A stretch of DNA of 64,000 nt from Cyanophora paradoxa (GCA_004431415.1 QPMI01000066.1:1-64000); one strand, 5' to 3'. Positions 35,301 to 46,582 are shown, numbered from the stretch's first letter. Numbers and translations are program-made. Notes: generated by a model not told the origin, from the letters alone.

Positions 35301-37773
35301 AGCCCGCCGCCCGCGCCGCCGCCCGCGCTGCCGCCTACCATCGAGCTCCAGACCCCCGAGCAGGCGAACTGCGGAAGACGCCCCTTCCCAACCGCTTACC
35401 CCGCTGAAATCTTCGTGTTCCCGTACCCAGGCGGAGGCCGCGGTAGCGATGTCCGTGGCAGCGGAGTCCGCAATCAAGCGTCGCGAGCAGAGCAAGGTCC
35501 GGGAGTACCCCCCTGCGTCGAAGCCGCGGCCGACGCCGCCGCGAGCAGGTCGCGGAGCTTTCGACGCTGCTGTACCCCGCGCCGGTGCTCTCGCACTCCG
35601 CGTCCGACGGCAAGCTCTACGTGAGCAAGGTTCGAATCCCGCCGCCGGCCCTTTCGAACTCGATCCCGGGGTGACGTGCCGCCCGGTCCAGATCGGGCGC
35701 GCCAAGACGAACCCGTTCCACCGCGGACGGGAATCGGATCCGCAGAGTGCGGCCGACGGGGGCGGGCAGCCGCGGCGCCGGCGCGCCTCGGCCGTACGCG
35801 CCTCCCTCTTCTTCTCGCAGACTGGGGGCGCGCCCCCGCCTCTTCCCCCGCCCCCCCTGGCCCCCGCCGCCCCTTCAGGCGACCGGTCGCCTTCCCCCGA
35901 CCCCTTCCCCGCCGTCCGCGGCGCCGCCTCCGCCCCGGCCGCAATCGCCGGCCGCTCGCGACGCCCGTACCGCGGCTCTCTTCCCGCCATCCCTTCCCAG
36001 ACCGCCGTCTCTTCCGCCGCCGGCCCCTCCGAGCCCGTCGTGATCGAGGCGGCCAAGGCCGTGGCCCAAGCGGGGTACGCCCAGCTCGTCGGCCTCGAGA
36101 TCGTCGAGTCCAACCCGTGCGCCGTACCCCCCTTACCACGTGCTCCGCACCCCGTTCGGTGAACTCATGTACCCCCCTCAGGTTCCTTACCAAGCGGAGC
36201 GCTTCGGCGTCGCCGACGATGGACAAGCCGCCCCGGCGCCCCCCCGGGCCCCTCTTCTCCAGGGGTACCCCCGCCGCGCCCTCCCCCAGCGGCTCGCCCC
36301 CCGCCCTCGTGCCCTCCGCCTCGGCGCCCTCCACGGGGCTCGCCGCCAAGCCGCCCCGCCCGCCCCGCCCCGGCCACCTCCGCTCGATCTCGGCCGACGC
36401 GCTGCACCCCAACCTGGCGCCCGTCCTGCCCGCCACTGCCCTGGGCTTCGCGCCGGCCTCCCCGGCCGCCCAGATCGACTTCGGCGAAACCGTCCAGTCG
36501 ATCGCGAACGCAGGCTCCGCAGGCTCCGAGGAGGAGCCGCTGCAGATCCGCTCCAAGACCGTGGAGGTCCAGGACGAGATTCGAACCCGCGTCGAGGCCG
36601 AGGCGGCGCGCGCGGCGGAGGCCGCCCGCCGCGCCGCTGCCGCCGCCGCCGTCCGCCGGATGACGGGGGAAGAACCCAGCGGGTCCGCCCCGACAGATTA
36701 CCGGTACCCCCTTCCCCGCCGCCCCCTCCCAATGTGGATCCACCCGGAATCGACCCCGCGCGCCGTAGGCACAGCAAGGGCGTCTCGAGGCAGATCGCGC
36801 GGCCGTTGCCGCAGAAGCGGCCGCCCCGCGTACCCTCCCGCCAGCGCAACCCCGCCGAGACGTCGGAACCGTACCCCTCCCAGGAGTGGCCGCCCGCTCA
36901 GCAGCCTAATACCCCCCCGGAGCCCCTCCCCCCGGCCGACGACAGCGCCAACTTCCCCCCGCCCCCTGCGGACGTACCCCCGTACAGCCCGCCCCAGTCC
37001 CGCGCCTCCTCCCGGCCCCGCCCCTCCGATTCTGCCACGGAGCCTGCGCTCCCTCCGCGGCCGGCTTCCCGAGCCGGTACCCCGGGCAGCCCGCAGCGCC
37101 GCCCGGCCTCCCGACCCGCGGCCACGGCCGGGGCCGCCGGGCCCACCAGCCCCCACCGCTCCCGTCCGGCCTCGCGGGCGGCCGCGGCGGCCGAGGAAGC
37201 CCCTCCGGGCAGCCCTGCGCGATCCCGGCCGGCCTCGCGGGCGGCCGGGGCGGCGGCGGGGAGGCCCCGCCTGGCAGCCCGCATCGCGCCCGGCCCGGGT
37301 CGCGTGGCGCGACTGCCGTTCGCGATGGCGCGCCCGCCAGCCCGCACCGCTCCCGCCCGCCGTCACGTGCGGCCGCGGCGGCGGCTGCGGACGGCGCGCC
37401 CGCCAGCCCCCACCGATCGCGGCCCGGTTCCCGCGCTGCCGGCCCCTCCAGTCCGCCCCGGGCCCGGCCGGGCTCCCGCGACGCCAACTCGGCCGGGGTA
37501 CCGGTGCACGCCGGCGAGCCTGCTTTCGCACCCGTGACGTCGACCCCCGCGGCCGGCCCGCCCGAACTGGACAGCCCGCGCTCCTCGGTCCACTCCTACC
37601 AATCCTCCCCGCACGGCCGGGAGGCCTCGCCCCCGCGAGACCGGCGGCGGCCGGCGCCGAGCCGGCCCCCGCTGCACATACCGGACTCCCCGGGGAGCAA
37701 GCCGCCCTCCGCATGGACCCTCCGCGGCGACAGCAACCCCGACCCGGTGACGGGCGGTCTCAGCGGACTCTAG
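32312..37773 (+). CDS. Protein with two PPC-like beta-sandwich domains and long low-complexity tail
   Basis: Starts MMRERPPPRPLSLDRQADLL, then a helical segment (LDANVSSSGTEINAKAELAL). A first PPC-like domain follows (about 32840-33310): VTVELRVLDGDADLYCSTGD and LGPLFISVYGKKASDFCIKV, the DADLY and GxYxIxVYG patterns of pre-peptidase C-terminal domains. A second lies at about 33570-34010: KYYIFHRDPNYRPGW, FYIGITTQDEECVYNLTCYA. After 34080 the product is Lys/Arg- then Ser/Glu-rich, with a His-rich patch near 35075 (HHHHHQHHGH), short helices (KVERKLEEMLERLEGQ) and a repetitive RPASRA region. The C-terminal frame LHIPDSPGSKPPSAWTLRGD ends at 37773. A 1-nt frame change is needed near 37260 inside the repeat. 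No signal peptide is evident, though PPC domains are usually extracellular. Gene unity is likely; tail exon edges are uncertain. Confidence 0.6.
37040..37490 (+). repeat. Tandem coding repeat, SPHRSRPASRA-type units
   Basis: Seven or so imperfect units of 17-20 codons, core SP-x-R-x-RP-x-SRA followed by an Ala-rich spacer and GAP. The first units are in one frame and the later ones (from about 37260) in another, implying a 1-nt indel within a GC-rich run. Confidence 0.7.
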
Positions 37774-37982
37774 TCGAGTCGAGCACTTCGTAGTTCACAC
37801 TGCATATTGAAAGAAAGGAACAACAAGAAAGGAGCAAAGGAAGAGAAAAGAGAGAAGGCTGCGGGTGCGTTCGCGCTTGATGAAGGAGAGGAGAGAGAGA
37901 TAGAGAGGAGGCGATAGAGAGGATAGAAAGAGAGGTTGCGAGGGCGCGCGGGAGCGCGGGGACGAGGGAGATCGACCGCCGA
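37774..37982. other. Convergent purine-rich intergenic spacer
   Basis: Between the PPC-domain gene (+) and ARL3 (-). The plus strand is strongly GA-rich (GAGAGAGATAGAGAGGAGG). No gene. Confidence 0.6.
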
Positions 37983-38642
37983 CTATGACATGTGCTTCAT
38001 CACCCACTCCAGGCCATCCTGCAGGCCCTCCCCGCTCTTGGCCGAGCAAGCCTGGATCTGCCATTGCCGGTCGCGGATCTGATCCAGCTGCAGCTCGTGG
38101 GAGATCTCGTCCGCGGACATCGCGTTGAGAAGGTCCTGCTTGTTGGCGAAGATGAGCAGCGGCACGCCCGCAAGCTTGTCCTCCTCGAGAAGCTGGTTAA
38201 GCTCCACGCCGGTCTCCTCGATGCGCCTCCGGTCCGCACTGTCAATCACGTAGATGAGAACGTCGGTGCGCTCGAAATAGTTGCGCCTGCCCAGAGCGTC
38301 AGCGCGCGCCGCTGTCGAGCGGGCGGGCCCCAGACGCACCAGTAGGGCCGGATGGTCTTCTGGCCGCCGATGTCCCACATGTTCAGCTTGAAGCCGTCCT
38401 GCTGCACGGACTTGACGTTGAATCCCTGCGTCGGCATGATGTGCGAGATGTCCTCGCTGCTGAGCTTCTTCAGGATGGTGGTCTTGCCTGCGGCGCCGAC
38501 ATGAGCGACCGGCGCGGCGAAGCTAAGGGCCAGCCCCGTGCCGGAAGCGAGCTAGCGCACCCGCATTGTCGAGGCCGAGCACGAGGATACGGCCCTCCTT
38601 CTCGTTCTTCTTGAGCGTCTTCAGGAGGCTCAGCAGGCCCAT
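37983..38642 (-). CDS. ARL3: ADP-ribosylation factor-like GTPase 3 (ARL3)
   Basis: Three exons give about 180 residues, the usual ARL length. [20 protein letters not shown] is the ARL3-type N-terminal helix. The P-loop GLDNAGKTTIL is interrupted by an intron after GLDNA. Switch I region is [11 protein letters not shown], switch II is [13 protein letters not shown], then [18 protein letters not shown], the guanine-specificity motif NKQDL and [11 protein letters not shown]3 controls release of lipidated cargo from UNC119 and PDE6D carriers in cilia and flagella, and binds BART-domain effectors. The neighbouring CFAP36 gene encodes a BART-type protein. All catalytic motifs are intact. The stop directly follows WVMKHMS. 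Confidence 0.95.
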
Positions 38643-39012
38643 GGCGCAGCGCTGCGACAACGTGAGCGAGCGCTTCCACGACAAGAAGAACCCAGCTCGG
38701 CGCTGGCGGACCTGTGGTGTTTCGTTGCAGGTTCGAATTCGGGTACCCGTCGGCGAGTCTCGTTCTGTGGGCAGACGCCCTTGCGCCTTCGTTCGTTCGC
38801 CAAGATGGGTCCCGGAGGCGGGATGAGCCAGATGATGGTGCGCACCTCCAGCCTGCGCTAGACCGCGCCTTCGTTCCCTTCCGGCCCGCGGCGCGGATGC
38901 CGGGGCGGAAACGAGCGTGTAGCGCGCTCTCCTAGTCACGAATGATGCCCCCCGCTGCCCCTTCCGACCGCGCGGGCGCATCTCTCATTGCTGACGCCGA
39001 CTTCAGATCGTC
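38643..39012. promoter_or_regulatory. Divergent promoter region, ARL3 / PHO88
   Basis: 370 bp between the two start codons. A CTTCAG directly before the PHO88 ATG resembles a splice acceptor, so a 5'UTR intron is possible. Confidence 0.35.
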
Positions 39013-40788
39013 ATGCCAGCCATGTTCCTGATGAATAAGATAGGTGCGTTTTGCGATGACATCTAGCCAAGCTTATTCTTTCTACATTACGGATGCGCCC
39101 CCGCGTGCCGCGGATCCCAAGTCCGCGCGAGCGCGGGAAATCCTGACCTGCCTGTTTGACGCGCCTTCGCCGCAGACTTCAAGGACGAGACAAACCTTAT
39201 GTTTCTGCGGATCGGTTTCGGCATGATGCAGGCCGCCGTTCTGCTTCTGTCCGGCCTCGTGTACCTCAAGATCCGGGCGAAGAAGGACCAGACGGAGGTG
39301 CGGGCCGCGAGCGCGCGCCTGTAAGCGCTCGCTCAAGCTAGAGCAGATCAAGGTGACGCCAGAGCCGAAGATGGGCCAGCCGCCCCCGAAGGAGAAGGTC
39401 CGCATGACCATCGAGGAATACGACTTGAGCCAGCTCAAGAAATCCCTGACCGGCACCGTCATGAACACCGTCGTGTAAGCTTTTTTGGCATGTGTTACTC
39501 TATTCGAAACCGATACGAGCTCGTCTGCAGTGTGAGCTTCATCCACACTGTGCGTTGGTCTTACGATGGGCATTTGTCGTTGGCTTAGCCGCATCCGCCC
39601 TGCAGAAGTGGAACATCGTCCCGCCGCTCTTCCTGCAGATCGTCCTTGCGCCTTTCACGTGCGCCGCGCAACTCCTCGAACGTCCTTCCCGCCGTCACAG
39701 GCTGACATGCCGGCCCGCAGCGCCTACCAGAACCCGCTGATAAAGGCGCACGTGCTCGGGCAGGACGTGCCCCGTCCGTTCCCGGCGGAGAAGCCCGCGG
39801 TGCGCTCGATCCGTGACCGATCGTTAGGCCGGGCTAACAGGGCCGAGGGTGCTAGATGGAGAAGTTCAAGGGCATGTTTAAGGACCTTAAGCGCGCGGCA
39901 AAGAGCGCGACGGGCGACGGCGGGGACCGTCCGCGACGCGGCGGTGGCGGCGGCGCCGCGGGCGCCCGTATGCGGCGTAAGATGCAATAGGCCGATGTGC
40001 GGGGCACGCGCGATAACGCATCGCTCGGCGTTGCTGACCACAGTGCCGCGCAGGGCCTGGCGGCACTGTTCCAGCCGCCGCAGGAGGAGGAGAGGCCGAA
40101 GAAGGACGAGAGCGAGGAAGAGGAGGAGGAGGAGGTGCCGGTCAAGGCCCTCCCTGCGAAGCAGCAGGCCAAGCAGAGGAAGCAGGCGCAGCAGCAGCAG
40201 CAGCAGCAGCCGCCGCAGCAGGCTCCCATTTTCACAGGGTCGGGCCTCCGGCAGAAACAAAGGTTAACGATTGAGGAGCTGCCGGACGAGCCGGAGGCGG
40301 AGGAGCTCGCCGAGGACGCCAGCGGCGTGCACGTCGAGAAGGAGGAGAAGGCGGCGCCCAAGAAGGAGGAGGCGCCGAAGGAGAAGCAGCCCGCCAAGGC
40401 GCCGGCGCCGGCGCCGGCGCCGGAGAAGCCGGCCGCGGCGAAGGAAAAGAAGGAGAAGGCGGCAGCGCCGGCGGCGGCGACGGCGGCGACGGCCACGGAG
40501 AAGCCGGCCGCGGAGAAGCCGGCCGCGGAGAAGCCGGCCGCGGCGAAGGAGAAGAAGGAGAAGGCGGCGGCCAAGCCCGCCGAGCCAGCGGCCGCGGAGG
40601 CGAAGCCGGCAGCTACAGCGGCGAAGCCGGCGCCCGCCCCGGCGCCGGCCGCCAAGCCGGCGCCCGCCCCCGTGGCAGAGGCGCCCGCGCCCGTCGAGGA
40701 GGCTGCCGCCCCGGCCGCGGTTGCGGAGGCGCCGGCGGCCGAGGCGAAGGTACCCGTCCGCCAGCGGAGGCCCCGCAAGGCCGAGTAG
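39013..40788 (+). CDS. SND3: PHO88/SND3-family ER membrane protein with extended Lys/Ala/Pro tail
   Basis: PHO88 (SND3) acts in SRP-independent ER targeting. The ATG at 39013 gives MPAMFLMNKI, spliced to DFKDETNLMFLRIGFGMMQA with a TM helix (AVLLLSGLVYLKIRA), then MTIEEYDLSQLKKSLTGTVM, WNIVPPLFLQIVLAPFT and NPLIKAHVLGQDVPRPFPAE. A phase-0 intron (39799-40052) joins this to GLAALFQPPQEEERPKKDES and a tail of about 230 residues. The tail is acidic, then rich in Lys, Ala and Pro (EKPAAEKPAAEKPAA, AKPAPAPAPAAKPAPAP), and ends RQRRPRKAE. The family core is about 190 residues, so the tail is unusual. Alternatively, an ATG at 39856 inside that intron (MEKFKGMFKDLKRAAKSATG) could start a separate gene for the tail. 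Confidence 0.75.
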
Positions 40789-41227
40789 GCGACACGGCAG
40801 CCACAGGAAACCTTTAGCCAACCAGTTGCAGCGTAGGCCTTTTTCAGCGCTCCCATTTATGCCGTATGCGAATGCGGTGATCGATACCCGGGTTGCTTTG
40901 AGCGATCGCTGCTGAGGGGTGCGCTGCGCTTGCGTGTGGGGACGGCGAGATGCAGGCGAGGCCGCCACGTGCATGGCAGGGACCGCGCGCGCACATCTGC
41001 AGCTGGAGGCCGCGCATCGAATTTGATCGCTGCGGCGAAAGCGGTCGTACCCGCCAGTGTTGACCCGCCGGACCCGGTCAAACCGGCATCCACGCTGCAG
41101 CACCGTGCGCCCTCGCCTAGCTGCACTTCGAAAAGCGCTCTCCATAACGATTCCATACCGCAGGCTCGCAGCTACCTGTTCTTGTCTGACTTGGCCGCTT
41201 GGGCCGCGCAAGAACCTAGCAGCGACG
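40789..41227. promoter_or_regulatory. Intergenic region upstream of CFAP36
   Basis: 439 bp of moderate GC without a supported ORF. It presumably holds the PHO88 3' end and the CFAP36 promoter. Confidence 0.35.
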
Positions 41228-43083
41228 ATGGCGGACGAAGAGGTGTACTACGATGCAATTGGTGAGGTTGAGCCGCGCAAACCGCTTGCGCAGCTCCGGC
41301 TAGCGGCGTTCGGTGGCCGGTCGCAAACGTCTCATTGGTCGTGCGCCCGCAGTCCAATTCCTCCGGTCGCCTCGGTGGTCTGTGCCTATCATGCAGTACG
41401 CTCCTAACCGCCCCTTGTCCGTGCGCTCGGTTGTGACTACGTGGTGGTGCAGGTTCATCGACGACCACTGTGTCGTCTTCGACATGGACGACGAGTGAGT
41501 ATCTGCTCAGCATTTCAAATTCCAGCGCTCTCCTGAAACGCGGACGCGCCTGCAGGAACAAGCTGGTCTACACGGAAATCCACAAGAACTTCATTGAGCT
41601 CGTCGACAGCCTGCTGGAGAACTACCTGTACGAGCTCGGAATCAAGTGCGCGCGCCAGTTCGTCTGGCCGGCGCGCCGGCTCACGCCCTCTTCCTGCAGC
41701 GCCGAGCAGTTCGTTGAGGTCGTCGTGAAGAGCAAGAGCAAGGAGATCAGCGGCCTGGTGTTCAACCAAATCCTTTCCGTCGAGGACTTCATCAGCTTCA
41801 AGAAGATGATGGCAAAGCGCAACATGGAGCTGGAGCTGGAGGTCCTGCGGCAGCTGAAGGGCGCCGGGCCGGCGGACGCGGCGCAGGGCGAGCCGGCGGA
41901 CGACGACGAGCGGCAGCTGCGTGAGGCGCTGCGGCTCAGCAAGGAGACGTTCGCGCAGGAGATGCAGGGCCAGATGCTCGCGCGCGACAAGAAGTTCCAG
42001 GCCCTCACCGACACCGACGCGCGCCCCTTTCCCGTCCTTGCACCGCCGCTGCGCCCGCCTGACACGCGCGCGCAGATGGGCCACGCGCTGAGCATTTCGG
42101 AGGCGGAGCTGGAGGAGCTCCGGATCCTGGCCGAGCAGGCCGAGCTCGCCCACGCGCTCGCCATCTCCGCCTCTCTCGAGGTGCCCCCGCCGCCCTCCCG
42201 CCGCCCCGCGCCCGCCGCCCGCCGACTTCCTTGCCGCAGGAGGAGCGCCAGCGCCTTCTCCGCGAGGAGGAGGAGGAGCACGCCCTCCTGCAGGCGCGGC
42301 CCCCGCCCGCGGTCCGCTTGCCCCTCTGAGCCGTGCCGAGCAGAAGGCCCGTGAGATGTCTCTGAAGGGCCACGGCGCCGGCCCGAGCGGCAGCGCCGCA
42401 CCGGCGGCGGCTCCCGCCGCCGCGGCCCCGAAGCAGCCGGCGCCCGCGCCCGCCGCAGGTTCGCCTTTTCCGTCCCTTTTTCTTTTCTTCTTCGGCCTCC
42501 CCTGACCGCGGCCCCAGCGCCGGCGGCCCCGGCTCCAGCGCCCGCCCCGGCGGCGGCGCCCTTCATGCCGAAGCCGGAGGCCGCGCCGGTGCGGCCTCCC
42601 GCGGCGGCGCCGGCGGCGGGCCCCTCGGGGGCGGCGGCCGCGGCCCCGGCGGAGGCCGGCCCGTCGAAGGAGCTGCTGGCGAACGCGGAGGAGCAGAAGC
42701 GAGCGGACCTCGAGCGGTTGATGATGATCAAGCGGCAGCAGGAGCTGGCCAAGAAGCAGCAGGAGATCGAGGAGGCGAAGAAGAAGGAGGGGCAGGTGGA
42801 CGAGGTCGACATGCGGAGGCGCGAGGAGTACCTGCGCAAGCTGCGCGACCAGCTCAAGGAGAAGAAAAAGGCGGAGCGCGAGCAGGCCCTCAAGCAGTAC
42901 AACGACAGCGCCCCGGCGCCCCCGCCACCGCCACCGGCAGCGGCCGCCCCGCCGGCCGCCAAGGCCGGCTCCTCGGCGGACGCGGAGGAGGAGGCGAAGA
43001 AGCTCGCGATGCGGCAGGCGCTCATCCGCCGCTTCAAGCAGGACGTCCTCGAGCAGGAGGTCACCCGCCGCGGCGCCCACTGA
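41228..43083 (+). CDS. CFAP36: CFAP36 (BART-domain cilia/flagella protein) with UIM-like motifs
   Basis: Exon 1 MADEEVYYDAI splices (phase 1) to VQFLRSPRWSVPIMQ, FIDDHCVVFDMDDENKLVYT, EIHKNFIELVDSLLENYLYE and LGINAEQFVEVVV, a complete BART fold as in CFAP36/CCDC104, followed by ILSVEDFISFKKMMAKRNME. CFAP36-type BART proteins bind ARL3-GTP in the axoneme. Two segments fit the ubiquitin-interacting motif pattern: DDERQLREALRLSKET and EQAELAHALAISASLE. An Ala/Pro linker leads to a long coiled coil (AEEQKRADLERLMMIKRQQE to MRRREEYLRKLRDQLKEKKK) and a conserved-looking end (ALIRRFKQDVLEQE). The small exon VQFLRSPRWSVPIMQ is only found by splicing. ARL3 lies about 2.6 kb upstream. Confidence 0.9.
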
Positions 43084-43234
43084 GCCCGGGCCGCCCTCTC
43101 CCTCCCTCCCGTTCGTTTATCTATTATTCCGGCTCGCTCGAACACCGGAAAAGCCCCGTTTCTTTCTTCCAAGTGCTTTGCATTGGGCTGCGCATGCACA
43201 AGGGGAACGGGCGGGGGCGTAGTTGGGGTCGGCG
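43084..43234. other. Convergent spacer CFAP36 / FHIP
   Basis: 151 bp between two stop codons; no feature seen. Confidence 0.6.
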
Positions 43235-46223
43235 CTATTGGAAGAGGAGGGCGGGATCGAAATCAAAGTCGGCGAGGGCGAGGGCCGGGCTGAAGTCCCG
43301 CGGGGGTACGCCGGAGTTGCGGGCCGGGGTACCGAGTGCCTCCTCGGCGTCGTCGTCGCCGAGCGAGAGGAACGGGCGCTCGTGCAGCGACTCCTTGCAC
43401 GCGAGCGTCGCCGCGAGCTCCTTGGCGAACTGGCCGGCCGGCGGGTCAGATGGGCGGGAGGGGGGAGGAAGCGGAAGGGAGGGGGGTACCTCCTCGCAGA
43501 CGACGACGCCCTCGACGACGCGGCGGCGCGCGTCGTCGGCGCCGGGCGCGGAGAGCTCCTCCACGGCTGCGCTCACGGGCGAGGCGCGCCCCGAGGGGCC
43601 CCGCCGCGTGGCCGCCGCCGCCGCCCGCGCGTCCGCCGGCTCGTGCTCGTCCACCTGGGCGGGGGGGGTACGGGATGAGAAATCGAACAATAAGAAAGGA
43701 GGGGGTACTGCGCGAACGTTGAGGAGGCGGCGGGCGGCGCGGACGAAGCGGTCGAAGTCGGCGATCTTGTTCCCGCGCGAGCGACCCTCCTCGCAGACCT
43801 TGTACCCCCCACTCCGGGTCAGAGGCCGGCCGGGCACGGACCTGGGTACGCGCGCGCGGACCTGGGCGAGGACGCGGGCGAGGGTACGGGCCTCGCCGCC
43901 GGGGAAGGAGTGGCCGAGGGGGGCGAAGAGAAAGGCCTGGGCGAGGGGGTGCGGGCAGGCGGAGAGGCGGGCGAGGGCGGAGGTGAGGAGGAGGTTGACG
44001 GGGAGGCTGTTGTCAAGGGCCCGCTCCAGGCGGGAGAGGAGGGCGGAGACGAGGGGGCCCGGGCTCAGCGGCGGCAGGCTCTCCTCGGCCGCCGCCTCCT
44101 CCGCCGCCCCCGACGGCTCCTCGGGCTCGTCCCGCCAGTGGGCGAAGGACTGCAGCGCAATGGCCGCCGCCCGGTGCGCGTCGACCATGTACGAGCGGTA
44201 CCCCTCCTCCAGGTCCCCGCTCGCCGTGATACCCCCCTCGAACTGGGCCAGGAAGCTGCGGGCGGGGAGCCGGCGGTCGTCGTCAGGCCGGCGCCGAGGG
44301 CGGGGGTACGGAGTTAAGGGGGCGCACGCGCTGACTCGGGCGCGGAGCCACGCGGGGATGTCGTCCTGTGGGGGGCCGGCGAGTCCTGGGGTGGCGGGGG
44401 TGGCGGAGAGGGGGAGGACGGGGCCGGGGGAGGGCGGCACGGGGCCGGAGGACGGGGCGGGGGTCGATGGCGCCTCGGCGTGCGCCTCGGCCTCGGGGGG
44501 AGGGGGCGGGAGGGAGGCGAGGAGCGGGGCGCGGTGCGTGCGGAGGTGGCGGAGGAGGAGCGGCTCCAGGACGGCCTGGGAGTGGAGGGCGAGAAGGGCG
44601 TCGAAGAGCTTCAGCGTGGCGACGCTCAGCTCCTCTGAGACCGAGTCCACGCGGGAGACGAGGGCGGGGAAGACGGGGCCGGCCTCGTCCAGGAGGAAGG
44701 AGACGAGGCAGGCCTGGAGGGGCGGGCACGAGAGGGCGGAGAGGAGCGCGCGGGCGTAGTCGGTGGCAGCCACGGCGGCCGCCTCGCTGGTCTGCAGGAG
44801 CGCCGGCTGGACGTCCTTGGTGAGGAATCCCTCCTTCAGCTTCTCGCAGAGCTGGTGGACCACCTCCTACAAATAGCTCAGAAGAAGAAGAAGAAAAAGG
44901 AGGGGGAGGGGAGGGAGAGAGGGAGGGCGGGGCGCACGGGCGGGGCGGCGCGGCCGACGTTGTTGCAGAAGCGGAGGCGGTCCGTGAAGACGCGGAAGGA
45001 CTGCTCGTCCAGCGGCGTGGGCGCCTCTGCGGAGCGTGGGAGCGTCTCGTGCGCCTCGGCCACCCACGAGATCTGCCCCGCGGTCTAAGGAGAGGAAAGG
45101 ACGGAACGAGGGAAGGATTCCGCACGATGTCAGAGCAGAAATGCGTGCCGCGGACGACGAAGCGGGCGAGGAGCGGCTCATCGATGTGGAGGAGGGAGAT
45201 GAGGCCCGCGCGGCACTTCTCGCCGTACGCGTCCGTCATGCGCATGTACCGCAGCAGCGCCGCGAACGTCAGGTACTGCGGGTCGCCCTGCGCGCGCCCC
45301 GCCGCCGGCGGCGGTCGGTCAGGTCGGGAGCGACGGCAGCGGGCCGGCGCGAGCGGCCGGGGCGCACTCCCTTGACGCCGTCTTCGACGAGGAAGAAGTT
45401 GAGGAGGAAAGGATTCTGCTGCATCTTCCCGCACAGGACGCACAGAAGCTGCGGCGCGCGGGATTCGCTTCTCGGGGAGCGCGGGATGGGACGGAGAAGG
45501 AAGGAAAACAAACCTCGATCATCTCCATGTGCGCTTCGCCCTTGCCCTGCAGGTAGTACTTGCGCACGAGCTCGCAGACGGGGACGTGCACGGCCAGCAT
45601 GGGCAGGAGGGGCTGCTTGATCTTCTTCAGGAGCACTGCGGGCAGCCGGGGCCTCAGGGGCGCGGGGCAGGGTCCCGAAGCGCAGCATCGGACCCGTCAT
45701 GAAGCGGATGACGACCGCCTGCATCCCGGGCGGCCGCTGCGGCGAGGGGTCAAGCCTCCAGCAGATGAAGCGAGCGCACGGCGGCCGGGAACGGCGGCCC
45801 GGCGCAGTCGGCGCACGTTCACGATTGCCAAGGCAGCGAGCTGGTCGAGGATCTTCTGCGAGAGCAGGTACTCGACGCAGGGGCCCGTGTCCGACATACG
45901 GCCCGCGTCCTCCCGGCGCAGCAGTTCGTGCATCTCAGACAGGCTGCGTTCGATGCCTGAAGCCTCGAGCAGCGCGGGATTCGCTGCAGCGGCGTTGGCC
46001 TCATCGGGCGCGAGCCGAAGAGCGAGCGGGCGCGCGTACCGAGCGGGTCTTCCGTCGGGGACGAGACTTCCACTGAAGAGTAGAATGAGCGGATCTCCTC
46101 CCAGCGCTGAGCGAACACGTCGACATCTCTGCGGTCGGGCTGCTTGACTGTCAGCAGCGTCGCGGCATGGGCCACGAGCTGCGACGCCCCTCCCGATGCC
46201 CGCGCTAGCAGGCGCTCCCACAT
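43235..46223 (-). CDS. FHIP: FTS and Hook-interacting protein family (FHIP/FAM160)
   Basis: FHIP proteins link the FTS-Hook complex and dynein to endosomes. Minus-strand exons give MWERLLARASGGASQLVAHA, DVDVFAQRWEEIRSFYSSVE, GPCVEYLLSQKILDQLAALA, GMQAVVIRFMTGPMLRFG, LLKKIKQPLLPMLAVHVPVC, QQNPFLLNFFLVEDG, LTFAALLRYMRMTDAYGEKC, RAGLISLLHIDEPLLARFVV, FRVFTDRLRFCNNV, VVHQLCEKLKEGFLTKDVQP and the hallmark VDSVSEELSVATLKLFDALL. The C-terminal half is Pro/Ala/Glu-rich and ends FDFDPALLFQ. The start is the first Met after an acceptor; an upstream 5' exon is possible. The protein is an alpha-helical, armadillo-like scaffold with no catalytic residues. Confidence 0.85.
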
Positions 46224-46582
46224 CGCGTGCGGGAGCTGCAAGGAACGGGGCCTTTGGATGAGAAGAGGCGTGTACCCCCAGTCTGCGAGTGTGTCGCGGC
46301 CCTGTCGCCTGCGGAGCCAGCCGGAGCCAGCCGACGCACCTAGCGCGACCAGCGGCGCGTGCCGGAATCGCACGGAGCTCGCGGGCGTACGACCGCGAAA
46401 GTTCAGTTACTGGCGGGTGCGCTCAGGCCCAGGCGTGCGGCGGATATTAGCGCTCGGAGTGTCTGAACCCCGTACAGGTCGTGGACGCGCCGCTCTTGTG
46501 CACGAAGGCGCCAGCCTTCTAATCAAGCGGAGTGTAACCGCCGCCTGGGCCAGCCGCCTCGGCTGCGCGTCAGTACGACAAA
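46224..46582. promoter_or_regulatory. Divergent region FHIP / cysteine-rich repeat gene
   Basis: 359 bp between proposed starts. It may contain undetected 5' exons of either gene. In particular, the plus-strand gene lacks a visible signal peptide. Confidence 0.3.

Noticed and set aside
35620-35660. tRNA T-arm-like GGTTCGAATCCC (also near 12240, 34905, 36582 and 38728)
   Set aside because: No matching 5-bp T-stem, acceptor or anticodon arms at the right distance; chance motifs in GC-rich DNA.
35676-37793. Single 705-codon plus-strand ORF as a gene
   Set aside because: Its frame is not the one carrying the SPHRSRPASRA units or the conserved-looking C-terminus; Pro/Arg composition comes from GC bias.
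40264-41211. Minus-strand ORF opposite the PHO88 tail (Arg/Gly/Leu repeats)
   Set aside because: It is the mirror of the Lys/Ala/Pro codons on the plus strand; no conserved content.
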